Below, one piece after another: positions 1-7,227 of a DNA stretch of 64,000 bases (positions within the stretch are counted from its first letter, which is position 1; every line of letters begins with the position of its first letter). The notes beneath the pieces were generated by a model, which was not told the DNA's origin, did no database searches, and was given only the letters and a program-made list of their open reading frames with translations. A program made the translations under genes and the position numbers. The stretch spans positions 310,001-374,000 of the forward strand of contig NZ_OZ245041.1 of the NCBI RefSeq assembly GCF_965224175.1, written 5' to 3'. The DNA is from Kordia sp965224175 (GTDB lineage: Bacteria > Bacteroidota > Bacteroidia > Flavobacteriales > Flavobacteriaceae).

Positions 1-362
1 TCGCCACTAGCAAAATCGTTAATATCAAGTGTTGTTTCTACAAAAACAAACATACTATCATTGGCAAGAATCTCAATATCTTCAAATACTTTTCCTGCAA
101 TTCCATCAACATTTAAACGATAATTAGAGTTTTCGCCTTCACCGAGTTGAATGCTAGGAATGCGAATATCATCATCTGTACGATTGTATACTTTTAAGTT
201 ATAGGTACTTGATCCAATATTTGTGAATACAGTATCTAAATATACAGTGTCTTTAGAAAATTGAAGTTGACCAGAACTAGGAACAGTTACAAAATCTTTA
301 CGACAAGAACTCCAGAGTATAATAACAGTAAAAATTAAAAAAGTATATAAAAGTTTCTTCAT
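1..362 (-). CDS. Lipoprotein of unknown function, C-terminus cut by window edge
   Basis: The ATG lies at 360-362 on the minus strand and the frame stays open to base 1, so about 120 residues are visible and the C-terminus lies outside the window. The protein starts with a lysine pair, a hydrophobic stretch and an SPII lipobox (LWSSC, Cys at about residue 20), so it should be a membrane-anchored lipoprotein. The mature part begins with RKDF and continues with a beta-rich segment. I remember similar conserved lipoproteins in Flavobacteriaceae but know no function. No known domain can be claimed from this fragment. Confidence 0.75.
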   Translation of the reverse strand, partial: MKKLLYTFLIFTVIILWSSCRKDFVTVPSSGQLQFSKDTVYLDTVFTNIGSSTYNLKVYNRTDDDIRIPSIQLGEGENSNYRLNVDGIAGKVFEDIEILANDSMFVFVETTLDINDFASG

Positions 363-793
363 TGTGATATTTTAATTGGTGTCTATCATTTTCAGATAGA
401 TTTAGCCGTAAAAATATAACTTTTTGAAGTTCTTATTATTGTTTAAGAGCTTTAATTTTTTTGAGAAGATGCGCATTCCTGTTGATTTTCTACGAATTTT
501 AAAATATTGATACTGATAATTGGGTAACAAATGATGAAAGTTGATACTATAAAGTATTATATGTATACTTACCAAATACATATTCACTAAACATAATAGT
601 ATCAAGTCTTAGCGGTAATAGTAATGTGGGATATAGCCATGAAAAAACAACCTAACGTTTATGTAATCCACAGAAAATTTCTTTGTAGAAAAGAGATGTA
701 ATTACACAATTATTGTGTGAGACTTGATGATATAGAAACTCCTTTTGAAACAAAGAGGAGTTTCTTTCGTTTTTTATATGATTTAAATTCAGC
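363..793. other. Gene-poor stretch with an orphan + strand terminator
   Basis: No convincing protein gene is seen here. The longer ORFs at 402-605 and 652-849 on the minus strand have biased, low-complexity translations and no relatives I recognise. A 20-residue + strand ORF (639-701, starting MKKQPN) and a small CACAATTATTGTG hairpin at 703-717 precede a strong + strand terminator at 735-771. The stretch may therefore encode a short + strand transcript. Part of it must also hold the promoter of the lipoprotein at 1-362. Confidence 0.4.
735..771 (+). terminator. Intrinsic terminator (GAAACTCCT stem)
   Basis: GAAACTCCT at 735-743 pairs perfectly with AGGAGTTTC at 756-764 and is followed by a T-rich run on the + strand. 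On the minus strand the hairpin lies just past the stop of the gene at 794-1669 but has no T-run there, so it best fits a + strand transcript. Confidence 0.65.
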
Positions 794-1669
794 TTAACCT
801 TTGTTTTTATTGGCTTTACGTTTTGCTCTTTCAGCACGTCTTTTGGCACGTTTTTCTAACCATTTTTTTCTTTGGAATGCGAAATAATTCTCCGTACGTT
901 GGTTACGTTCTTTGATTTCTTGCTCATTCATGGCTTTTGGATACCAAGTTTTATCATAATCGCTTACATATCCAAATTGATCACTTCCTACGGGAATTGA
1001 ATGTGAAACATATCCTACCACAACACATTCTATTAGTTCATCTGATGGTGCTAGTTTTACATCATATGAAAACTGTCCTTTTACTATTTTTAATGTTGTC
1101 GATATATATCCAACATAATTAATATTTATTTCATCACCTTCTTTTACAGCAATAGTATACTTCCCATCAAAATCAGTAGTTTTTCCAATATCTGTCCCTT
1201 TTATTACAATACTTGCTCCAGGTAATGGCATTCCTGATTCATCAGTAACAGTCCCAAAAATTTGCATTTTAGCTTTTTGCGCAGTGGTTCTTTGCAAAGA
1301 ACTTATATGCAAAGATGTGTATTTTGAAGTATCAACCTTTTCTGTTTTTAATGGTTTTCCTATTTTTTGAGATTTTTCCTGAGAAAATAAAGCCATTGGC
1401 AATAGAAGTGAAGCAGCGTATGACAACCAATGATTGCGTTTTTTTCGATCTGCAATGAGTTTTCGATCTAATTGAGAAGTATGAAATCGTCCACAGAGAT
1501 TTTTATGTTTAGTCAAATGGTTGATAATCTCTTCATCGCTTTTGGCGGAAAAGTCTACAACTTCTTTTGTACACAGCTTGCAAAATTTACCTTTTTCTGT
1601 TGGTGTCATTTTGTTCCAATCTTCATGACAAGGTTCTGGAATTTGTACGATGATTTCAGGATTTTTCAT
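794..1669 (-). CDS. Cys4 / single-TM / carboxypeptidase-regulatory-like protein, paralog 1
   Basis: Last of three tandem paralogs, 291 residues from the ATG at 1669. I chose this start because it gives the same MKxPEIIVQIPEPC beginning as the other two copies; a longer frame to 1789 would overlap the previous gene. Cys14, Cys30, Cys33 and Cys59 form a possible metal site in the N-terminal part. A hydrophobic helix at about 80-96 ends in ALFSQ. A carboxypeptidase-regulatory-like beta-sandwich follows at about 135-200 (PLPGASIVIKG, DFDGKY, NYVGY). The tail is very rich in Arg/Lys/Ala. If the N-terminus is cytoplasmic, the beta domain would be periplasmic. Function is unknown. The domain also occurs in front of SusC-type receptors, but no barrel is present. 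Confidence 0.8.
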   Translation of the reverse strand: MKNPEIIVQIPEPCHEDWNKMTPTEKGKFCKLCTKEVVDFSAKSDEEIINHLTKHKNLCGRFHTSQLDRKLIADRKKRNHWLSYAASLLLPMALFSQEKSQKIGKPLKTEKVDTSKYTSLHISSLQRTTAQKAKMQIFGTVTDESGMPLPGASIVIKGTDIGKTTDFDGKYTIAVKEGDEININYVGYISTTLKIVKGQFSYDVKLAPSDELIECVVVGYVSHSIPVGSDQFGYVSDYDKTWYPKAMNEQEIKERNQRTENYFAFQRKKWLEKRAKRRAERAKRKANKNKG

Positions 1670-1682
1670 ATGAGATAATTTT

Positions 1683-2522
1683 TTACTTATTGGAAGCTTC
1701 TCTTTTTGCTTTGCGTTCTGCGCGACGTTTTGCTCTCGCTTCACGTCGTTTTGCGCGTCTTTCTTTTCGAGCTTCCTTTTTATCATCAATTATAACTGTT
1801 GATGGCATACCTGCTACACCAGATAATGTATTGTGTACACTGATGCCGCCAGCTATTACTGTAACTTCTTCCAATGGCGCTTTGTTATTCAGTTTAATAT
1901 CGTATACACTTTTAGAAGCGGTTATTTTGATTTCTTTTGTTTCAAATCCTACATAACTAATGACTAACGTATTTTCCACTTTCATTCTAATAGAAAAATT
2001 ACCATCAAAGTCAGCCATTTTACTTTCACCTGTTTCTTTTATTAGAATCGTTGCTGCCGATAATGGTATATTTTCGTAATCTTTTATTGTTCCGCTAATG
2101 GTTATAGAATCAAGTTTTTCTCGTGACTTGATTTTTGTTTTTCTTTCTAATGAACTTATATTTAAAGATTTAAAAGTTGAATTATTAACTTTTTCTATTT
2201 TAGAAACTTCTCCTGTTTTTTGAGATTTTTCTTGAGAAAATAATGCCAGTGGCAATAGAAGTGAAGCAGCGTATGACAACCAATGATTACGTTTTTTTCG
2301 ATCTGCAATGAGTTTTCTATCTAATTGAGAAGTATGAAATCGTCCACAGAGATTTTTATATTTAGTCAAATAGTTGATGATCTCTTCGTCACTTCTAGCG
2401 GAAAAGTCGACAACTTCTTTTGTACACACCTTGCAAAATTTACCTTTTTCTGTTGGTGTCATTTTGTTCCAATCTTCATGACAAGGTTCTGGAATTTGTA
2501 CGATGATTTCAGGATGTTTCAT
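1683..2522 (-). CDS. Cys4 / single-TM / carboxypeptidase-regulatory-like protein, paralog 2
   Basis: Middle copy of the tandem triplet, 279 residues, starting directly with MKHPEII. The first about 100 residues (four Cys, the FCKVC pair, the DFSARSDEE segment and the NHWLSYAAS helix) are nearly identical to the flanking copies. The outer domain (about 130-205) and the last 60 residues differ much more. It ends in a long basic tail of Arg/Ala/Lys repeats. It is separated by 13 bp from paralog 1 and 12 bp from paralog 3, so the three are probably one transcript. The sharp contrast between a conserved N-terminal half and a diverged C-terminal half suggests that the outer domain is where the copies specialise. 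Function is unknown. Confidence 0.8.
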   Translation of the reverse strand: MKHPEIIVQIPEPCHEDWNKMTPTEKGKFCKVCTKEVVDFSARSDEEIINYLTKYKNLCGRFHTSQLDRKLIADRKKRNHWLSYAASLLLPLALFSQEKSQKTGEVSKIEKVNNSTFKSLNISSLERKTKIKSREKLDSITISGTIKDYENIPLSAATILIKETGESKMADFDGNFSIRMKVENTLVISYVGFETKEIKITASKSVYDIKLNNKAPLEEVTVIAGGISVHNTLSGVAGMPSTVIIDDKKEARKERRAKRREARAKRRAERKAKREASNK

Positions 2523-2534
2523 AGAAGAAAGTTT

Positions 2535-3425
2535 TTACTTATTGGAAGTATTTTTTAGAGTTTTACGTTTCGCTCTCTCAGTACGTCTCCTGGCACGTTT
2601 TTCTAACCATTTTTTTCTTTGAAACGCGAAATAATTCTCCGTACGTTGGTCACGTTCTTTGATTTCTCGCTCATTCAATGGTTTTGGATAAGAAGTTCTA
2701 TCATAATTACTAATATATCCATACGCATCAGCTCCTGTAGGTTCAGCACAAACAATCAATCCAACCATTGACAAAGCATGTTCGTCTAACTCAAGTATTG
2801 CATCATATTTACGTCTATTTGTAGTAACTCTGATTTCTTTTTCAAAATATCCAACATAATTTATGACTAAAATATCTTTTGCTTTTACAGTAAGTTCATA
2901 TTTGCCATCAAAATCAGTAGTTTTTCCTATATGAGAGCCTTTTATTACAACAGTTGCTCCAGGTAATGGCATTCCTGCTTCATCTTTAATTACTCCATTT
3001 ATAATAAATTGTTCTTGTTGAATTTTAGTACTTGAAGTTGTTTTTCTTTGCAAAGAGCTTATGTTGAGTGATTTGTATTGTGAAGCATCAACCTTTTCTA
3101 TTTTTATTGTTTCTCCTGTTTTTTGAGATTTTTCCTGAGAAAATAACGCCATTGGCAATAGAAATGAAGCAGCGTATGACAACCAATGATTTCGTTTTTT
3201 TCTGTCGGCAATGAGTTTTCTATCTAATTGTGATATATGAAATCGTCCACATAAATTCCCATGATTCATTAAATATTTTATAATTTCTTCATCGCTTCTA
3301 GCGGAAAAGTCTACAACTTCTTTTGTACATACCTTGCAAAATTTACCTTTTTCTGTTGGTGTCATTTTGTTCCAATCTTCATGACAAGGTTCTGGAATTT
3401 GTACGATGATTTCAGGATGTTTCAT
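2535..3425 (-). CDS. Cys4 / single-TM / carboxypeptidase-regulatory-like protein, paralog 3
   Basis: First gene of the triplet operon, 296 residues from the ATG at 3425. A start eight codons upstream is possible but lacks the conserved beginning. It has the same plan as its neighbours: a Cys4 N-terminal region, a helix around 80-96, and a carboxypeptidase-regulatory-like domain at about 140-205 with MPLPGATVVIKG and DFDGKY. The tail contains the segment NYFAFQRKKWLEKRA, which is shared with paralog 1 but missing from paralog 2. So copies 1 and 3 are closer to each other at the C-terminus. The upstream region carries an 11-bp direct repeat (3483-3514) that could control the operon. Confidence 0.8.
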   Translation of the reverse strand: MKHPEIIVQIPEPCHEDWNKMTPTEKGKFCKVCTKEVVDFSARSDEEIIKYLMNHGNLCGRFHISQLDRKLIADRKKRNHWLSYAASFLLPMALFSQEKSQKTGETIKIEKVDASQYKSLNISSLQRKTTSSTKIQQEQFIINGVIKDEAGMPLPGATVVIKGSHIGKTTDFDGKYELTVKAKDILVINYVGYFEKEIRVTTNRRKYDAILELDEHALSMVGLIVCAEPTGADAYGYISNYDRTSYPKPLNEREIKERDQRTENYFAFQRKKWLEKRARRRTERAKRKTLKNTSNK

Positions 3426-3482
3426 AGGTTTAATTTTAATACACATCAAATAAAGTATAAAGTACCCTGAAAGAAAACCAGC

Positions 3483-3514
3483 AATGAGTAAACGGTCGTT
3501 TTTAATGAGTAAAC
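3483..3514. promoter_or_regulatory. 11-bp direct repeat with 21-bp period, possible operator
   Basis: AATGAGTAAAC occurs at 3483-3493 and again at 3504-3514, exactly two helical turns apart, about 60-90 bp before the start of the Cys4 paralog operon. Spaced direct repeats of this kind are typical of LytTR-type and some other response-regulator sites. The identity of the binding protein is not known. Confidence 0.45.
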
Positions 3515-3527
3515 ATTCATAAACAAG

Positions 3528-3562
3528 AAAACTCCTTTACTTCCAAAGAAATAAAAGAGTTT
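3528..3562 (-). terminator. Intrinsic terminator of the gene at 3586-3867
   Basis: AAACTCCTTTA at 3529-3539 pairs with TAAAAGAGTTT at 3552-3562 with one mismatch. Read on the minus strand it is followed by a T-rich stretch. It lies 24 bp past the stop of the small gene upstream and separates it from the paralog operon. Confidence 0.6.
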
Positions 3563-3585
3563 AAGTAAAATAGTTGAGGAACTGT

Positions 3586-3867
3586 TTATAGTTCTTTTAC
3601 AATAAAATCAGAACTACTTGCAACAGGTGTAAAGACACCATTTACATCTTGAAATACCTGTAATGTAAATCCATTAGTATATGGATATAACATATACGTT
3701 AAGCCTGGAATTTGTTGTGTTGGTGATACAACAACTGAAGCTCCAGCCGCAACATTTCCATTGTAATCTACCGTATATTTCTGCTGTCCAGAATCATACT
3801 GACAAGAAAAGTTATTATTACTTGTTATTTGACCACTTGAAGTGATTGTTCCGCAATAAGTTGACAT
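3586..3867 (-). CDS. Small beta-rich protein of unknown function (93 aa)
   Basis: An isolated 93-residue ORF with its own terminator. The N-terminal half is rich in Ser, Thr, Asn and Gln and has two Cys (CGTIT, FSCQY). The rest alternates like a beta-sheet protein. There is no signal peptide or membrane segment. I do not recognise a family. It is divergent from the unknown operon beginning at 4110, across 242 bp that must contain both promoters. Composition and codon use look like a real gene. Its closeness to the duplicated unknown protein at 4110 may mean the two act together, but that is only a guess from position. Confidence 0.6.
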   Translation of the reverse strand: MSTYCGTITSSGQITSNNNFSCQYDSGQQKYTVDYNGNVAAGASVVVSPTQQIPGLTYMLYPYTNGFTLQVFQDVNGVFTPVASSSDFIVKEL

Positions 3868-4082
3868 AATTTTAAGGTTTTAAATGATTAATAATTTTAA
3901 AATTTGATAACAAATTCTATGCTCGGCGCCAAGTCGTAATTTGATATTAAATTTGGTATGGTTCAAAATTAGCTCGTCAGGCTGATGTGGAAAAGATAGC
4001 TTCTACTGATTTTTTAATACGTATTTTAAGAATGAGAAACCCGTAGAAATACTTGGTGCTAATTATTTTGTTTACAGTACTT

Positions 4083-4090
4083 TAGATTTG
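4083..4090 (+). promoter_or_regulatory. Candidate -7 box TAGATTTG for the 4110 operon
   Basis: TAGATTTG matches the Bacteroidota -7 consensus TAnnTTTG and lies 19 bp before the ATG at 4110. A correctly spaced -33 TTG is not seen (the nearest, at 4068-4070, is too close), so this is tentative. Confidence 0.4.
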
Positions 4091-4109
4091 AATTTTAAAA
4101 CAATTAATT

Positions 4110-4874
4110 ATGGCTTTAACACCAATAGACAATTACAATGAAATTGCAATTGAAAAAGCAGCACTGGAAACAGAAGCTTGGCAAAAAGTAAATAATTTAA
4201 AAGCATTTTTATTTCATCAAAACGACATTAATTGCTTATTGCAAAACCCCAAAGCAGTTGGTGTACGATTTTATATGGGATTAGAAGTGGAAGAAAATGA
4301 AGACGGAACTAATGCATACATTCCCGATATGATGATCGTAGGAGCAAATAACAGCGGAGACGATTTGGTTTCAGAAAAAGGACCAAGTGGTGTTTATAAT
4401 TTTGCATTACCATGCCCAAGAGCTTGTGCCATTAAAAGCCCATTGCTTCATGATGATATTTCGGATACAACTACAATGAATCTATGCAATGAATCTTCAA
4501 AAACAATTACTTTTTCAACAGAAGACGAATGTAAAATCCTAGAAAACTCAATTAGTCTCGCAACAGCAATTGAGCGAACGGAAAGATGGCAAACATACAA
4601 TGTATTACGCTCTATTCTACTAGGAAAAGAAGATTTAGCGGCTATTTTTACAGAATATAACGTAACATCACTGCGAGTTTATTTTGCTTACAGCGAAAAT
4701 GGATTGCATCGCATCATACTTATTGGCGCCACAGAAGCAGTTGATGAGAATGGAAATTCCTATTATGAAGATGTTGAACGTGAATTTTTATATACAAACG
4801 ATTTAGCACCTTGCACCATGACGCATACTGAAACATGTGCAAGCGGAAGTCCTTTATGTCATGGTTGTAGTTAA
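4110..4874 (+). CDS. Unknown protein with two copies of one domain (254 aa)
   Basis: First gene of a four-gene operon. The 254 residues contain an internal duplication. Residues about 10-85 (an EKAALETEAWQKVNNLKAFL helix, then VGVRFYMGLE and DMMIVGAN strands) match about 150-215 (ATAIERTERWQTYNVLRSIL, then SLRVYFAYSE and HRIILIGAT). Cys-containing segments follow each half (PCPRACAIKSPLL, then PCTMTHTETC), so the linkers are duplicated too. No signal peptide or membrane segment is present; the protein is probably cytoplasmic. I do not recognise the family. It sits 8 bp before a membrane protein and a histidine kinase/response regulator pair, so it may feed a signal to that system. Confidence 0.7.
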   Translation: MALTPIDNYNEIAIEKAALETEAWQKVNNLKAFLFHQNDINCLLQNPKAVGVRFYMGLEVEENEDGTNAYIPDMMIVGANNSGDDLVSEKGPSGVYNFALPCPRACAIKSPLLHDDISDTTTMNLCNESSKTITFSTEDECKILENSISLATAIERTERWQTYNVLRSILLGKEDLAAIFTEYNVTSLRVYFAYSENGLHRIILIGATEAVDENGNSYYEDVEREFLYTNDLAPCTMTHTETCASGSPLCHGCS

Positions 4875-4882
4875 TATATATT

Positions 4883-5521
4883 ATGGCTTCTATAACAAAT
4901 ATCATTAGTGAAGTAGCGCAATTTTCCATTGTATTGCCCATTACAATAGCTGTAATTCGGTATAAACACTTTGATAAACTATTTTGGACTTTAAGTGGTT
5001 TACTTGTTTTTGCTGGAATTATAGCATATTGGGCATACAAATTATATGCTTCAAAGGAAAATAATATGCATTTACTACATGTATATACAGTTGTGGAATA
5101 TACATGTTGGAGTCTTTTTTACTATCAATTATTTCAAAAATTATGGATAAAAAGACTCATTGTAAGTTTAATAATTCTTTTTATGATATTCTCTATATAC
5201 AATGTTTGTAATTGGCAATCACTTGAAACCTACAATTCGTATGGAAGATCGTTGGAAGGAGCATTATTACTATGTTTTGCTATCGCATGGTTTTATAAAG
5301 TATTTGAAAATAGTAAAATAAAACGCTTAGAAAAACATCCTATATTTTGGATTAACGCAGCGGTTTTAACCTATTTTGCAGGCGCATTTTTATTATTTTC
5401 TTCTAAAAATTTCATGCAAGAAATAACACAGGAAGAATTTATTGCTGTTTGGACATTACACGGAGTTTTCTTAATTATTCATTACCTTTTTATTTCTATA
5501 GGAATATGGTTGAAAAAATGA
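4883..5521 (+). CDS. Multi-pass membrane protein next to a two-component pair (212 aa)
   Basis: 212 residues with about six or seven hydrophobic segments (for example around 10-25, 35-55, 65-80, 90-108, 120-140, 155-172 and 190-210). Nothing in it resembles an enzyme active site. Its stop codon overlaps the start of the histidine kinase in ATGA at 5518-5521, so the two are translationally coupled. The kinase has only one membrane helix and almost no outer domain, so this protein is a reasonable candidate for its missing sensor part. No family is recognised. Confidence 0.7.
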   Translation: MASITNIISEVAQFSIVLPITIAVIRYKHFDKLFWTLSGLLVFAGIIAYWAYKLYASKENNMHLLHVYTVVEYTCWSLFYYQLFQKLWIKRLIVSLIILFMIFSIYNVCNWQSLETYNSYGRSLEGALLLCFAIAWFYKVFENSKIKRLEKHPIFWINAAVLTYFAGAFLLFSSKNFMQEITQEEFIAVWTLHGVFLIIHYLFISIGIWLKK

Positions 5522-6303
5522 TGTTGATAACTTCAGACAGCGGATTAACCGTAATTTATGTTGGAATGCTTGGCATGTTTTTTCTTGCCATTGCTATTGT
5601 AGGTTTTGTCATTATTTACAAAAAGCGATTACTGAAACAACAAATGAAGCTACAAGAGCAGAAAATCATACATCAACAGCAATTATTACAGAGCGCTGTA
5701 AAAATCCAAGATGACGAACGAAAACGTTTTGCTGCAGATTTACACGACGAAATTGGCGGTGGAATTTCTACTGTAATTCTAAATGTAGAGCGAATAAAAA
5801 AACAACATTCAAATCAACCTGAAATTGTTTCGCAGTCACAAAAAGTACGTCTTCAATTGGATGATCTATTAAAAAAAGTTCGAGAAATATCATACAATAT
5901 CATGCCGCCAACATTGGAAGATTTCGGATTGCATGAAGCTGTAAGCGATCTGTGTTATACTATTTCAGAATCGAGTACGATGACGATTGATTACGAATGG
6001 ACTGGCGATGAAAAACGTTTAAATTTTTCACAAGAACTCGCACTATATCGTATCATCCAAGAAATACTAACAAATATTATAAAACATTCAGAAGCGACGC
6101 ATATCGAAATTATGATTAAAAATACCACTGAAAATTTCAATATATCTTTAATAGATAACGGAAAAGGGTTCAATACAGAAACCATACAAAAAGGTGCAGG
6201 TTTACGTAATATTAAAGATCGTGCATTAATCATTGGAGCAGAACTTTTTATTTCTGGAGTTATTGGAGAAGGAACTAAGATTCATCTCAATCTAAACAAA
6301 TAA
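5518..6303 (+). CDS. Sensor histidine kinase, HisKA_3 (NarX/DegS) type
   Basis: 261 residues from the ATG at 5518, chosen because it overlaps the upstream stop in ATGA. The frame could extend to 5449, but that would add 69 bp inside the previous gene. One membrane helix at about 11-33 is followed by a coiled-coil-like Gln/Lys-rich stretch at 35-65. The HisKA_3 box DLHDEIGGG has phospho-acceptor His76. The HATPase_c domain has a DNGKGF box and a GLRNIKDRA/GEGTKI end. It should autophosphorylate and pass phosphate to the LuxR-type regulator encoded 3 bp downstream. No periplasmic sensor domain is present. Confidence 0.9.
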   Translation: MMLITSDSGLTVIYVGMLGMFFLAIAIVGFVIIYKKRLLKQQMKLQEQKIIHQQQLLQSAVKIQDDERKRFAADLHDEIGGGISTVILNVERIKKQHSNQPEIVSQSQKVRLQLDDLLKKVREISYNIMPPTLEDFGLHEAVSDLCYTISESSTMTIDYEWTGDEKRLNFSQELALYRIIQEILTNIIKHSEATHIEIMIKNTTENFNISLIDNGKGFNTETIQKGAGLRNIKDRALIIGAELFISGVIGEGTKIHLNLNK

Positions 6304-6306
6304 AAT

Positions 6307-6957
6307 ATGATACACATAGCGATAGTAGATGATCATTTACTTTTTAGAGAAGGAGTAAAAGCTATTTTTCAGGATGAAAAAGAAATGGAAATTAATATTG
6401 AAGCTTCTAATGGACAAGAGTTTTTAGATGCTTTAAAAAGTATGGATACAAAACCAGAAGTTGTCTTGCTCGATATTCGTATGCCAGTTCTTGACGGATA
6501 TGAAACTGCAAAACTATTGTTGGAACATTATCCTGAAATGAAAATCATTATTTTGACAATGCATCAAGAAGAGCGACATATTCTACGAATGATTGAACTA
6601 GGTGTAAATGGATATTTGATGAAAAATGCAAGTCCTGATGAGGTGATTGAATGTATTGAAAGTGTGATGGAACACGATTATTACTTCAATAATAAGATTA
6701 CGAAAATCATGCGTAAAGTAATGATGTACAAAGGAAAAAAGCGTGTTGATCATATGATACACGATCTTACAGAACGTGAAATAGAAGTGTTAGAATTAAT
6801 TTGTAAAGAATTTACGGCCAAAGAAATAGGAGAGAAGCTCTTCATTAGTTTTCGTACTGTTGAAGGACATCGAAAAAATCTACTTTCCAAACTTAATGTT
6901 AGAAATACTGCTGGATTGGTGGTATTGGCGTTAAAAAATGAAATTGTGAAGATTTGA
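6307..6957 (+). CDS. Response regulator, NarL/LuxR family
   Basis: 216 residues. The N-terminal receiver domain has the acidic pair Asp8/Asp9, phospho-acceptor Asp56 (LLDIRMP) and Lys106. A LuxR-type helix-turn-helix lies at about 150-210 (LTEREIEVLELI, FISFRTVEGHRKNLLSKL). It is the partner of the kinase ending at 6303 and the last gene of the 4110-6957 operon. Its DNA targets are unknown. A short G-rich tandem repeat begins 4 bp after its stop. Confidence 0.93.
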   Translation: MIHIAIVDDHLLFREGVKAIFQDEKEMEINIEASNGQEFLDALKSMDTKPEVVLLDIRMPVLDGYETAKLLLEHYPEMKIIILTMHQEERHILRMIELGVNGYLMKNASPDEVIECIESVMEHDYYFNNKITKIMRKVMMYKGKKRVDHMIHDLTEREIEVLELICKEFTAKEIGEKLFISFRTVEGHRKNLLSKLNVRNTAGLVVLALKNEIVKI

Positions 6958-6961
6958 TTAA

Positions 6962-7003
6962 GTTAGGTATTAGGTATTAGGTATTAGGTGTTGGGTGTTG
7001 GGA
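6962..7003. repeat. Tandem repeat of a 7-bp TTAGGTA unit
   Basis: Directly after the response-regulator stop the sequence reads as three to four copies of TTAGGTA, then degenerates to TTAGGTG, TTGGGTG and TTGGG. It is G-rich on one strand and resembles a small telomere-like minisatellite. It may be related to the TTAG-rich gene-end repeats elsewhere in the window. Confidence 0.8.
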
Positions 7004-7227
7004 ATTAGTGTAGTTTCAAAGTTGATATTGAGTTTTTGGAAAACCAAATCAACAAACTAACAAAAAACGAATTAACAAGTTTAAGTGTTTACGTCTAGAA
7101 ATCCTAAGTAAAAAATATTTGTTATCAGATCAACAAAAATAAATCCGTGTAAAAAATGGTAGTATCGTATTCGTTCAACATATAGTTTCTTAGTATTTTT
7201 GAGTTCACATTTTAAAATTCATAACAC

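Noticed and set aside
402..849. Two minus-strand ORFs of 65-67 codons
   Set aside because: Translations are low-complexity, rich in Asn/Lys/Leu, without motifs or family, and overlap the terminator or the end of the next gene.
5449..5517. Longer start of the histidine kinase at 5449
   Set aside because: It would overlap the upstream gene by 73 bp; the ATGA overlap at 5518 is the usual coupled start.
6962..7003. TTAGGTA array read as a CRISPR or integration site
   Set aside because: Seven-bp tandem units without spacers; no integrase or tRNA nearby.
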